64,000 bases of DNA from Phytohabitans sp052068095 (lineage in GTDB: Bacteria; Actinomycetota; Actinomycetes; Mycobacteriales; Micromonosporaceae), in the NCBI RefSeq assembly GCF_052068095.1, contig NZ_JBQHDG010000021.1, positions 124,001 to 188,000 of the forward strand, in the 5' to 3' direction. This document shows positions 27,768 to 36,027 of this stretch, piece after piece. The position numbers were made by a program, and so were the translations under genes. Numbering within the stretch: the first letter of the stretch is position 1; each line of letters starts with the position of its first letter. Below the pieces are notes generated by a model. That model made no database searches. It was not told the DNA's origin and worked only from the letters and a program-made list of their open reading frames with translations.

Positions 27768-29060
27768 TCATACTCCCACCCCCATGTGCTCGGCGAGCTC
27801 CGCCACCGGGGTCGGCGGTGCCCCCTTGGTGCGGCGCAGCACGTCCGAGAGCACCTCGTGTGCGATCGGCCGGCAGCGGATCTCCGAGGGGGCGAGGCGG
27901 TCGCCCTCCAGCAGCATCTCGCTGGCCCGCTCGACGTCGCCGATCTGGGTGTACCCCCGGGCGATGTCGATGAAGTGGTGCGCGCGCCGCTCCGGCAGCA
28001 GGGCGGCGAACGCGTCTCCGTCGATCTGCTCGTGGGTGTCGACCGCGACGCGCCCCTCGCCCAGCTCGACCGCTGCGGCGGCGCGGTGCAGCTGGACGTT
28101 GGTGGGCCCGAACGAGGTCCACAGGTGGTTTTGGTCGCTGCCCAGCTCGAGGGCGGCTTCCTCGGCGGCGGCGAAGAGATCCCGGACGGTCGCGCTGTCG
28201 CCGATCCGGGCGGCCGCCATCGCGCCGTTGAGCAGCAGCATGCCGTACACCGAGAGCCGCTCGGGCGTGGCCTCGTTTTCGTCGCCGGGCGCGAGCCGGT
28301 TGGCGATGTTGACGTTGACCTCCAGCGCCGGGCGGGCCCGGCCGAGCGCGAGCAGCGCGCTGCCGACCCGGTAGCTGGCGATGCCGGCCAGCAGCTGGTC
28401 GCCGGCCCGCTGTGACACGGCGATCGAGCGGTCCGCGGCGAGCCAGCACAGCTCGTGCTCGCCCAGCTTGCGCAGGGTGGACGAGGCGATCTGGTAGATC
28501 TGGCCGAGCAGGTGCGCGGCCTCGTTGGACTGCTCACCGTCCGCGTACGCCGTGTCGGCGGCCTGCCCGTCGCGCAGCAGCTTGGGCAGCGCGCGGGCCA
28601 GTACGCCGTACTTCGCGTGCTGGTAGGTCAGCCAGGCGTGGCTGACCGCCTTGCGCATCTCCGGCAGCGGCAGTGCCTGCGTGGGGGCGAAGAAGAACGC
28701 GCTGATCTGGTCGTAGCGCTCCAGGGCGGCGCGGATCTCCTCCACCTCGACCTGGTCGATGCAGTTGACGCTGTCGATCCGGCGCTCCGGCTCCTTGCCC
28801 AGCAGGAGTTGTACGTCGACCTGGAGCACGTCTGCTATCTCGTAGACGACGGAGAACTTGTCGAGGCGGCGGACGCCCCGTTCGACCTTGTCCACCCAGC
28901 TCTTCGACTTGCCCAGCCGGTCGGCGAAGACCTGCTGCGACATCTTGCGGCGCCCGCGCCAGTACGCGACGCGGCGCCCGATGGGCAGCTCATCCACGTC
29001 GTACCTCCCCCTGCCTCGCCGGCGACCGGGCCGGTTGGGCGGTGCGGTCCGTTTCGTCAC
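27768..29060 (-). CDS. XRE-family regulator with TPR-like C-terminal domain
   Basis: A 430-residue regulator. After a basic N-terminus, residues about 27-85 form a lambda-type helix-turn-helix (VAYWRGRRKMSQQVFADRLG, KSKSWVDKVERG). The remainder is a helical TPR-like array that in related actinomycete regulators binds peptides or small signals. Start is GTG 29060. It is divergent from the prim-pol-domain gene, with a perfect palindrome between them, and co-transcribed with the flavoprotein. The arrangement suggests an autoregulated locus. Confidence 0.85.
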   Translation of the reverse strand: MTKRTAPPNRPGRRRGRGRYDVDELPIGRRVAYWRGRRKMSQQVFADRLGKSKSWVDKVERGVRRLDKFSVVYEIADVLQVDVQLLLGKEPERRIDSVNCIDQVEVEEIRAALERYDQISAFFFAPTQALPLPEMRKAVSHAWLTYQHAKYGVLARALPKLLRDGQAADTAYADGEQSNEAAHLLGQIYQIASSTLRKLGEHELCWLAADRSIAVSQRAGDQLLAGIASYRVGSALLALGRARPALEVNVNIANRLAPGDENEATPERLSVYGMLLLNGAMAAARIGDSATVRDLFAAAEEAALELGSDQNHLWTSFGPTNVQLHRAAAAVELGEGRVAVDTHEQIDGDAFAALLPERRAHHFIDIARGYTQIGDVERASEMLLEGDRLAPSEIRCRPIAHEVLSDVLRRTKGAPPTPVAELAEHMGVGV

Positions 29061-29122
29061 TCATTCGGGGCCGATCGCACACTCTGTGCGCTGGCACTTC
29101 GGCCCTCGCTCGTAGTTTCTGA

Positions 29123-29133
29123 TGCAAGTTGCA
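29123..29133. promoter_or_regulatory. Palindrome TGCAAGTTGCA, candidate operator
   Basis: A perfect inverted repeat, TGCAA-G-TTGCA, lies centrally in the 173-bp divergent promoter region between the XRE-TPR gene and the prim-pol gene, where an autoregulatory XRE dimer would be expected to bind. Confidence 0.4.
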
Positions 29134-29233
29134 AGCAGCTCTCTGTCAAAGGCAACGACCGCGTGTCGTGCTTGGTGACGGTGCCCGGCGCCTGATATGA
29201 CGCCAGACCGCTGACGTGGGAGGTTTTCTGACC

Positions 29234-29911
29234 ATGCGGTGGAGTCCTCGACCGCCATTCATACGATCTGTGGTGCTCGACCGCTCCCGGCTGCGCCACT
29301 CGGCTCTGCGCTACGCGGAGCACGGCTGGGACGTTACACCCGGCGCGTACCTCGCGGGAGACAGGTTTGACTGTGCCCGCCCCGGCTGCCCGACCGTCGG
29401 CTGCCACCCGGCGCTGGAGCGCTGGGAGGAGGCCGCGACCTGCGACACCGCGAAGGTCGCGGACTGGTGGCGGCGGGCGCCACACGCGGTGCTGCTGCCG
29501 ACCGGACGAGCGTTTGACGTGCTGGAGGTGCCCGCCCATCTCGGCCTCCGGGTGCTCGGCGCGGCCCGGCTGCACGCGAGCGTGCTCGGGCCCGGCCGTG
29601 GCCAGGTGCGCGGGCCGGTGGCGGTGACGCCGACCGGGCGCTGGATGTTTCTGGTGCGCCCGGGTGATCCGCTGCGGCCCGAGCTGGACGACAGCCTCGA
29701 CGTGGTGCGGCACGGTGCCGGCTCGTGGATCCCGGCGCCGCCGACCCGGCTGCCCGAGGGGCTGGTGCGCTGGTCGGTGTCGCCGGAGGAGACCCGCTGG
29801 CGCCTGCCCGACTCCTACGCCGTGCAGGGGATGCTGGTCGACGCGGTGGGCGCGGCGTCGCGCGGGGCGCAGCTGCCCCGGCAGACGTCCACGTTGCGCC
29901 GCGCGGCATAG
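29234..29911 (+). CDS. Prim-pol (bifunctional DNA primase/polymerase N-terminal) domain protein
   Basis: A 225-residue protein resembling the stand-alone primase/polymerase N-terminal domain found chromosomally in actinomycetes. Features seen are YAEHGWDVTPGAYL, the Cys/His-containing CARPGCPTVGCHPAL, TAKVADWWRRAPHAVLLPTG and FDVLEVPAHLG. The Asp in FDVLEV sits near where a catalytic acidic residue is expected, but I cannot confirm an active site; many of these proteins look degenerate. The ATG follows GGGAGG by ten bases. Pairing with a divergent XRE-TPR regulator suggests a regulatory function rather than replication. Confidence 0.75.
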   Translation: MRWSPRPPFIRSVVLDRSRLRHSALRYAEHGWDVTPGAYLAGDRFDCARPGCPTVGCHPALERWEEAATCDTAKVADWWRRAPHAVLLPTGRAFDVLEVPAHLGLRVLGAARLHASVLGPGRGQVRGPVAVTPTGRWMFLVRPGDPLRPELDDSLDVVRHGAGSWIPAPPTRLPEGLVRWSVSPEETRWRLPDSYAVQGMLVDAVGAASRGAQLPRQTSTLRRAA

Positions 29912-29974
29912 CGGCATAGCAGCCAAGGTAACGGCGCCCATCGTGGTGGTCGAGCCCCGGATGGGTGACGGCAT

Positions 29975-29992
29975 ACCGGCATCTTTGCCGGT
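29975..29992. terminator. Bidirectional hairpin between convergent genes
   Basis: ACCGGCA-TCTT-TGCCGGT forms a perfect 7-bp stem with a 4-base loop, followed by TTTC on the plus strand. It lies between the prim-pol gene and the DUF1501 gene. Confidence 0.6.
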
Positions 29993-30022
29993 TTCGCGGC
30001 GGCCATAGATCCGCCAGATGGC

Positions 30023-31228
30023 CTATGCGTTGAACAGTTTCATCGGCGCGTAGCGGCGCTGCGGGAAGATCTTCGCCACCTGCGCGTCGGTCAGGCCGAA
30101 CTGGCCCTGCACCACCGACCCGTACACGTCGAAGAGGTTGTTGAACTCCGGCACGTCGCCGCTGTCCAGCGTGCCCAGACCGTCCCACCGGCCGATCAGC
30201 GAGCCGCTCAGCTTGCGGCCGGACAGCAGCATCACGACGCCGCCGTGGCCGTGGTCGCTGCCGGTGCCGCTCTCCGCCACCCGCCGGCCGAACTCGCTCG
30301 ACACCAGCACGGTCACGTCGGCGGCCGCCGGGCCGAGGTCGGCGAAGAACGCGGCCATCCCCCGGGCCAGGTCGGTCAGCCGCCCGTGCAGGTATCCGCC
30401 GTCCTGGGTGCCCTGGTCCTCGTGGGTGTCCCAGCCGCCGTCCGCGATGGCGGCGACGCGCACGTTGGCGCCGCCCTTGATCAGGTGGGCGACCTGGCGG
30501 AACGCGAGCCCGATCCCGTCGTACTCGACGCCGTCGGCCGGCCGGTAGGCCATGCCGGGCACGGCGCGCACCGCGCCGAGCGTGGCGGCGACGGCGTCCT
30601 GGACGGGGTGGTTGATGTCCTTGTAGAGCGCGCCGATCGCGGCGAGCGTCGGATCCTTGAAGCGCCCGTCGCCGTTGAGCGCCAGACCGTCCACTGTGCT
30701 CAGCGACAGCGCGCCGTTGGTGCCCACCAGCGAACGCGGGAGCGTGGCTCCGACACCGACGCCGCGGAAGGCGGTGCCCGGGCCGAGCTGGTCGACGAGG
30801 CGGTCGAGCCAGCCCCGCCCGCCCGCCTCGCGGGGCAGGCCACCGAGGTCGCACATGTCGACCGCCTGGAAGTGGCTGCGGGACAGGCGCGGGTCGGAGA
30901 CGGCCGGGACGAAGCCGAGCAGCCCGTCCTTCAGGGCACCCTCCAGCGGCCGGAACGCGCTGTTGAGCCGGAACGAGCGATCGACCGCCAGCGCGGTGCG
31001 CTCGGTCATCAGCAGGTTGGGGCGGGCGTCTTCGAGCACGGACTCGTCGGTCGGCGCGACGACGGCGAGCCCGTCGAGGCCGCCGTGCAGGAAGACGTGT
31101 ACGAGCGTGCCCTTGGCCGAGGCCGCGTACGCCGCGCGTCCGGGCAGCGCCTGGCTGGTGGCGACCGCCGTGACGGTCGCCGCGGCACCGGTGAGGAACC
31201 CGCGCCTGCTGAGTTCGTGGCTTTTCAT
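30023..31228 (-). CDS. Tat-exported DUF1501 protein
   Basis: A 401-residue DUF1501 protein (alkaline phosphatase-like fold). The N-terminus is a twin-arginine signal, SRRGFLTGAAATVTAVATS, with cleavage near AYAAS at about residue 36. The body has the family motifs LVHVFLHGGLDGL, DPRLSRSHFQAVD, DGGWDTHEDQG and VTVLVSSEFGRRVAESGTGSDHGHGG. DUF1501 and DUF1800 genes form a conserved pair across bacteria; the function is unknown, with secreted or surface roles likely. It begins 2 bp after the DUF1800 stop codon, so the two form an operon. Confidence 0.9.
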   Translation of the reverse strand: MKSHELSRRGFLTGAAATVTAVATSQALPGRAAYAASAKGTLVHVFLHGGLDGLAVVAPTDESVLEDARPNLLMTERTALAVDRSFRLNSAFRPLEGALKDGLLGFVPAVSDPRLSRSHFQAVDMCDLGGLPREAGGRGWLDRLVDQLGPGTAFRGVGVGATLPRSLVGTNGALSLSTVDGLALNGDGRFKDPTLAAIGALYKDINHPVQDAVAATLGAVRAVPGMAYRPADGVEYDGIGLAFRQVAHLIKGGANVRVAAIADGGWDTHEDQGTQDGGYLHGRLTDLARGMAAFFADLGPAAADVTVLVSSEFGRRVAESGTGSDHGHGGVVMLLSGRKLSGSLIGRWDGLGTLDSGDVPEFNNLFDVYGSVVQGQFGLTDAQVAKIFPQRRYAPMKLFNA

Positions 31229-31230
31229 GG

Positions 31231-33195
31231 CTACCTCAGCAGGTGTTGGGGAGAAGCGAGGATCACCCGGGCCACGGCCACCGCCGCGCCGTTGAGCGTC
31301 GCGTCGACCGCCGCGCCGGGCGCGAGGCCGGCCACGCCGGTGATCGTCCGCAGGGCTTCCGGGGGCAGCGGCTGGTGCACGAGCCGCTGGGCGAGGGCGG
31401 CGACATAGGGCAACGCCGTCTTCGGCGGGTTGGCGCCGACGAGCTGCTCCGGCCGCTGGTACGTGAACATCGGGCGGCTGCCCGCGACGGCGTCGGCGGC
31501 CTCGTTCCAGAACGCGACCATCGTGCTCGCCGACGACCACGCGACGAAGACGTCCGGGTAGCCGGTCGGGCCGGGCGCGCCGGCCGGGTAGTGGCCCAGC
31601 TCCTGGAGGCGCCCCTGGAGCTGCCGCATCCCTTCGGCGAACGGCGTGCGGTCGGGCCCACCGGCCCGGTAGCTGGCCGGCGTCTCCGGTGACACGCCGA
31701 GCGTGCGGTACGTCGCCACCACGTACTCCAGCGGCCGGCGCACCTTCTGCCCGACCGCCGCCCAGAACTCCGAGGAGCTGAGCAGCTCCAGCAGCACCGG
31801 CTTTACCGCACCGCGGTTGACCGTGTAGCTGCGGGCCAGCCGCTCCACCAGCGCCGGCGGCGGGGTGTCCGAGACGAAGCGGGTGGCCAGCCGCGTCGCG
31901 ATCCGGCGCGCCGTCGAGGGGTGGTTGGCCAGGTACCGGAAGTACTCCTCGCCGGCCTGCTCGCCGCCCGCGGCCGTGGTGTTCGGGTGGCTGAACCCCA
32001 TGACCTTCACGGCGCCGACGTAGTGCTTGTCGGCGCGGTACACGTACCGGTCGTCCTTGACCGCGCGGCCGGTCTGGAGCAGCGCGGCCTGCCGCACGTC
32101 GCGCTCGGTGTAGCCGCCGTCGACGCCGACCGAGTACCGCTCCAGGTTTTCCCGGGCCAGGTTGTCGGTCACCTCGTCCTTTGTGGACTCCGACTGGTTG
32201 AGGTAGGTCAGCAGGGCCGGGTGGCGGTTGGCGGCGACCAGCATGTCCGGGTAGTTGTCCAGCGCGTACCGCCGGATCACGTCACGGTCGAACGACGACC
32301 GCAGCACCGGCGAACCCTCGTGGAACGCGGGCACGTGCAGGAAGTCGTTCCAGAAGTCGACCATCACCTCGAAGACCTGGCGGTCGGACCAGATCTGCCG
32401 GGCGATCGTGGCCTGCACCATCTCGTCGTCGGCCCGGATGCCCTTGGCCTCGTGGTCCTTCCGCGCGGCGCGCAGATCGGCGACGCTCATGCCCAGCGTG
32501 GTCAGGTCGCCAAGCTTCGCCTCCGCGGGCGTGGCCGGGATCCGCTCCGGGTCGAGCTGCTGGCTGATCCACTCGTCGATGCCGACCCGCGCGACCTCCG
32601 CCATCACCTTCTGCGTGGGACCGAAGGTGAGCCGGCTGACCAGGTGGCGCACCGGATCGTTGGCCAGCGCGGTCGGCACCGTCACCTTCGTCGCCTGCGC
32701 GGCGATCGCGGGGCTGGAGAAGCGCCGGCCACCGGCCGGGATGTTGCCGCGCAGCGCGTCGCCGGCCTTGGAGGCCATGTACGACTCGTTCTGCTCGGTG
32801 TACGTGCGCACGGTGCTCGGCTGTTGCCCGCCGGGGCGCGCCGGGTTGCCGTCGCTGGCCTCGTCGGCCGCCGGGTCGTAGTCGGACCGGCCCAGCGCCC
32901 AGTCGACGACCTCCTGCCCGCCCGGCGTCGCGGCGAACGCGGTGCCGCCGGTGAGTGCGGCCAGCCCACTGATGCCGAGGATCGCCTTACGCCGGCCCAT
33001 CCGCGCGCGCCGCTTTTTGGGTGCCGTGACGGGCACCGCGGCCGGCTGCGGCTCGGCCGGCGAGCGGGTCGGTTGCTCCGAGGCGCGGTGCCGTGGCGGC
33101 GGCGGCACGTAGGGCCGGTAGTGATGCGAGTGCGGCTTTTGCTGCACCGCCGGCTCGGCGTGCTGCGCGTGGCGAGGCACACTCCGATCGACCAT
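31231..33195 (-). CDS. DUF1800 exported protein
   Basis: A 654-residue DUF1800 protein. It has an unusual N-terminus of about 65 residues rich in His, Pro and Arg, then a basic stretch (KKRRARMGRRK) and a hydrophobic segment (AILGISGLAALTGGTAFAA) that can act as an export signal. The DUF1800 domain follows: LVSRLTFGPTQKVMAEV, MVDFWNDFLHVP, LLTYLNQSEST, ENLERYSVGVDGGYTERDV and MGFSHPN. No enzymatic activity is established. Partner of the downstream DUF1501 gene. Confidence 0.88.
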   Translation of the reverse strand: MVDRSVPRHAQHAEPAVQQKPHSHHYRPYVPPPPRHRASEQPTRSPAEPQPAAVPVTAPKKRRARMGRRKAILGISGLAALTGGTAFAATPGGQEVVDWALGRSDYDPAADEASDGNPARPGGQQPSTVRTYTEQNESYMASKAGDALRGNIPAGGRRFSSPAIAAQATKVTVPTALANDPVRHLVSRLTFGPTQKVMAEVARVGIDEWISQQLDPERIPATPAEAKLGDLTTLGMSVADLRAARKDHEAKGIRADDEMVQATIARQIWSDRQVFEVMVDFWNDFLHVPAFHEGSPVLRSSFDRDVIRRYALDNYPDMLVAANRHPALLTYLNQSESTKDEVTDNLARENLERYSVGVDGGYTERDVRQAALLQTGRAVKDDRYVYRADKHYVGAVKVMGFSHPNTTAAGGEQAGEEYFRYLANHPSTARRIATRLATRFVSDTPPPALVERLARSYTVNRGAVKPVLLELLSSSEFWAAVGQKVRRPLEYVVATYRTLGVSPETPASYRAGGPDRTPFAEGMRQLQGRLQELGHYPAGAPGPTGYPDVFVAWSSASTMVAFWNEAADAVAGSRPMFTYQRPEQLVGANPPKTALPYVAALAQRLVHQPLPPEALRTITGVAGLAPGAAVDATLNGAAVAVARVILASPQHLLR

Positions 33196-33483
33196 GCACC
33201 AGTCCCAATTCTCACCAATACTCAGTGATACGGGACGGTAGTTAACCTTCTGGGCTGACTCAAGGTGACGACCCCCATCCGGGCGCCCGCTTAAGCCCGC
33301 GCTGCATCGCTTCGGGATCTCGCGGCCCCGGGATTCCCGGCGCGGAGCAGCGCAAACCGATCTGCGGAGCAACACGGCCGTTTATCCCGTCGCGGATGAC
33401 GGCCTCAACCAGATTTAAGGACCCGCTAAGAGTGGCACCCGCCGGACGCTTGAAGGCCCCATGCGGTGGGTAAGTGCGCCGTC
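33196..33483. other. Intergenic, nothing recognised
   Basis: This 288-bp divergent interval should contain the promoters of the DUF1800 operon and the DUF3040 gene. It is locally AT-richer near 33220-33245 and 33410-33430. I see no hairpin, repeat or convincing promoter box. Confidence 0.4.
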
Positions 33484-33735
33484 ATGCTCAGCAGCGACGA
33501 GCGGCGCCGGCTCGATGCGATGGCGCAGCACCTTCGTACCACAGACCCTGACTTCGTCGCCCGCATGGGCGACCGCACGGGATCCCGCCACGGTCGCGTG
33601 CTCTTCGCCGTCAGCGCCCTGCTCTGGGCTACTGTGCCGGCTCTCGCGTTCATCGGCGGCTGGGTGGCCGGCATGGTCTCCGCCGCGGTGCTCGTACTGG
33701 CCGGCATCATCGTCCTGAAGGCAAGGCGCTGGTAG
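33484..33735 (+). CDS. DUF3040-type small membrane protein
   Basis: An 83-residue protein with a short basic cytoplasmic N-terminus (MLSSDERRRLDAMAQHLRTT, typical of DUF3040) and two transmembrane helices near the C-terminus. Function unknown. I use ATG 33484; GTG 33466 is an alternative, and neither has a strong ribosome binding site. It ends 8 bp from the convergent ligase gene. Confidence 0.75.
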   Translation: MLSSDERRRLDAMAQHLRTTDPDFVARMGDRTGSRHGRVLFAVSALLWATVPALAFIGGWVAGMVSAAVLVLAGIIVLKARRW

Positions 33736-33743
33736 CCACGTTC

Positions 33744-35072
33744 CTACCCGATGGGCACGCGGCCTGCCGCCACCAGGGCGGCTGGCCGCTCACGTTGCGG
33801 CCCGGTCCACTCCGACACGGCCCGCTCGGCGAAGGTGACCCCGCTGCGCACCACATCGTCGAGCGGATCGAGCAGGTGCTCCGTGCCCGGCCGCTCCCAG
33901 CCCGCGTTGACCCGCGCCCGTAACCCCTGGCGGGCGAGGCCCAGCAGAGCCTCCGCGGTCGCGCCCACGGACCGGTCGCCCACCATCGCGTCGAGCCCTT
34001 TGACCGCCACGTCCTCCGACGCCTGCGCCAGGTCCGCGGCGGTGATGCCGTCGAGCAACGCGAGCGCCGACCGCCGCGCCGGCGCGTGGTAGGCCAACCC
34101 GACGCAGAACGCCGGCGCCGCCGCGAACGCCTCCCACGGCAGCCCGTCGAACGCCCGCATCTCGAGCGTGTGCCGGGCCCGCACCTGCGGCCACACCTGG
34201 GAGAGGTGGGCCCGCCAGTCGTCCAGGTCCGGCGCCGTGCCGTCGCCGAAGCCATGCTCGACAAGCTCACGGAACGGCCGGGCCGGCCCGGGCACGTAGC
34301 CCGCGCCCACCCGCCGGTAGATCATCGGCAACGCGCTCCCCCACTCGACCACGTCGGCGGCCGAGACGTCGGGCCGCACCGCGAACTCCAGGACGCCGCA
34401 CCGGCTCGGATCCACGTAGCCCCACATCTGCATGCGGCGGGAGAGCACACCGGTCGGCCGCCCCTCCTCGATCGGCGAGTTGACGAACAGCGCCGCCGCG
34501 ATCGGCGCCGCCTTCACCAGCAGCGCCAGCTTCTCCCGGAAGTCCTCCGGCGACAGGTAGTCCACTGTGGTCTGTGTGGAGAGGGTCAACCCCATGACGT
34601 TCTCCGCGAACGCCGCGGCGGGCCCCAACCCTCGGAAGTAGCGGCGCATGATGCCGATCCGCGGCTTCGGCGCCCACGGGATCCGCTCCCGCGGCGTGAA
34701 CGGCACCAGCCCGCCCGGCAGCAGGGCGAGACCACCCCGCGCGGCAAGACCGGCGATCACCCGCAGATCGCGCCGCGCGGTCGCGACGAGGGCACCGAGC
34801 GACTGGAACGGCGCCGACGAGTACTCCACCGCGCCACCCAGCTCCAGCGACAGCTGTGCACCGTACGCCAGCTCCACGCCGACGAGCGCGCCCCCTTCGA
34901 GGACGGGCTTGGCGCCGAGCTCGCGGACCGCCCGCTCCAGCAGCGCCCGCGACCCGCACGGGCCGTCGTAGGGCGCGCTCCGACCACTTCGCTCGTCGAC
35001 CAGGCCGAGCTCGACCTCGATCCCGATCCGCTCGTCGGCCGCTGGTGCGAAGACCGCCAATCCGTCCACCAT
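33744..35072 (-). CDS. Glutamate-cysteine ligase-family enzyme (GCS2/EgtA-like)
   Basis: A 442-residue ATP-dependent carboxylate-amine ligase. Visible features are IGIEVELGLVDE at the N-terminus, the ATP/metal region VELAYGAQLSLELGGAVEYSS, GLTLSTQTTVDY, LFVNSPIEEGRPTG and TLEMRAFDGLPW. Family members join glutamate to cysteine (glutathione, or the gamma-glutamylcysteine used by EgtA in ergothioneine synthesis). No egtB-D genes are nearby, so the pathway is unassigned. GGGAGG lies so close to ATG 35072 that the next codon, GTG 35069, may be the true start. Confidence 0.8.
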   Translation of the reverse strand: MVDGLAVFAPAADERIGIEVELGLVDERSGRSAPYDGPCGSRALLERAVRELGAKPVLEGGALVGVELAYGAQLSLELGGAVEYSSAPFQSLGALVATARRDLRVIAGLAARGGLALLPGGLVPFTPRERIPWAPKPRIGIMRRYFRGLGPAAAFAENVMGLTLSTQTTVDYLSPEDFREKLALLVKAAPIAAALFVNSPIEEGRPTGVLSRRMQMWGYVDPSRCGVLEFAVRPDVSAADVVEWGSALPMIYRRVGAGYVPGPARPFRELVEHGFGDGTAPDLDDWRAHLSQVWPQVRARHTLEMRAFDGLPWEAFAAAPAFCVGLAYHAPARRSALALLDGITAADLAQASEDVAVKGLDAMVGDRSVGATAEALLGLARQGLRARVNAGWERPGTEHLLDPLDDVVRSGVTFAERAVSEWTGPQRERPAALVAAGRVPIG

Positions 35073-35154
35073 CGCCTCCCACCCAGCCGCGCGATAACCA
35101 CCCGTAGCCACACGACCACACAGAGGCACCAAAGGGCAAGGGCCTGTACGCGAC

Positions 35155-35186
35155 GCGGCCCGGCTCCAATCTCAGAGCCGGGCCGC
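35155..35186 (-). terminator. Strong hairpin terminator after the 36-aa membrane peptide gene
   Basis: GCGGCCCGGCTC pairs perfectly over 12 bp with GAGCCGGGCCGC around an 8-base loop. It begins 12 bases beyond the TGA/TAG end of the small membrane gene at 35198 and upstream of the ligase gene, insulating the two. Confidence 0.7.
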
Positions 35187-35197
35187 GCCGTCACCAC

Positions 35198-35308
35198 CTA
35201 TGCGCCGTAGCTCTCCGGGTGGAGATACTCCAAGATCCACAGCGCGATGGGCACGGCGGCCAACACCGCGAGCGTCACCGCCGTCCACCAGTCACGAAGA
35301 AACTTCAC
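35198..35308 (-). CDS. Small single-pass membrane peptide (36 aa)
   Basis: A 36-residue peptide (VKFLRDWWTAVTLAVLAAVP then IALWILEYLHPESYGA) with one hydrophobic helix and a basic, Trp-rich start. The GTG is preceded by GAAGGGGCGAG. The strong terminator directly downstream supports a real transcription unit. I recognise no family. Small membrane peptides of this size often tune membrane enzymes or transporters, but nothing here shows a partner. Confidence 0.6.
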   Translation of the reverse strand: MKFLRDWWTAVTLAVLAAVPIALWILEYLHPESYGA

Positions 35309-35472
35309 CTCGCCCCTTCCCGGCCCCGGCGCCCTGTGACGCGACGCGCCTCCCACGGGGCACCGGTGCCAGCCGGGGAACTTACCCCGCTGGGGCGCGT
35401 CTGTCCACAATGGGCGGACCAGAACCAACGCGAGTTTCCCCGACCTCCAACCCCTTATTTCACATAGATATG

Positions 35473-35712
35473 TGAGCTACCGCGACGCCCGTCGTGGTCC
35501 AGACCGCTGCGCGGTCCCCGGGGAAACGTGGAGCGCGGCGGAGCGTTTTCTTGGGGTGCGTCTCCCGCGGCCTCACCCATCCGCCGTTGGTCGATCTTGT
35601 GTCGCGGGCCTGGCAGTGCGGGTCGGGGATCTCGGCGAGCGCCAGCTCGCCGCCGACCCGTGCGGTCTCCGGCGGGAGCAGCGGTCCGCCGCTGACACGG
35701 CCCGGGAAATCC
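35473..35712 (-). repeat. Dispersed 3'-end repeat, copy R4 (composite)
   Basis: In minus orientation the element opens with GGATTTCCCGGGCCGTGTCA and GCGGCGGACCGCTGCTCCCG (35712-35661). It continues through a variable centre and GGTGAGGCCGCGGGAG, includes the CCCCAAGAAAACGCTCCGC to CCCCGGGG insert (35560-35515), and ends with GGTCTGGACCACGACGGGCG and CGCGGTAGCTCA (35473). The same order is found in R5 at 60.8 kb. A CACATA-GA-TATGTG palindrome abuts its end (35461-35474). Confidence 0.75.
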
Positions 35713-36027
35713 TGCGCTGAGGACCATCACGAAGGTCATCACCCTGATCCGGGATCCACCCACCGCCCTCGGCGGTCTGGAAGGCAAGCGAAACGTGGCT
35801 GCGACGACTCGGCCGGCTTCCTTGATCGAGGCGGCGGAGGCAGGTCAGGTTAGTGATCGTGGTGAGTTCTTGCTCCTGGAGGGGCAGTAAACGTCCACGA
35901 TCCGTTTGGGCGTGGTCGCCCTCTGCGCCGATCAAGGAAACCGAACAAGCGATAGCGTGTCTGCCCCTCAGCCTCTGACTTCAAAGATCCGTGGACGACC
36001 TCGGGTCGCGTGGAGCGACACGCTGCG
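35713..36027. other. Gene-free interval with three crossed inverted repeats
   Basis: Three pairs of complementary arms interleave: TTCCTTGATCG (35818-35828) with CGATCAAGGAA (35929-35939); GAGGGGCAG (35879-35887) with CTGCCCCTC (35961-35969); CGTCCACGATC (35892-35902) with GATCCGTGGACG (35986-35997, one bulge). The order is 1-2-3-1'-2'-3', so the helices cross instead of nesting. The segment lies just beyond the 3' end of the SARP gene. An open frame on the minus strand here shows no family resemblance and I do not call it. Confidence 0.5.

Noticed and set aside
33744..35072. Ergothioneine biosynthesis cluster
   Set aside because: Only the EgtA-like ligase is present; no egtB, egtC or egtD gene occurs in the window.
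35573..35935. Minus-strand frame of 120 codons as a possible transposase fragment
   Set aside because: It runs through repeat R4 and the crossed inverted repeats, shows no transposase motif and has no ribosome binding site.
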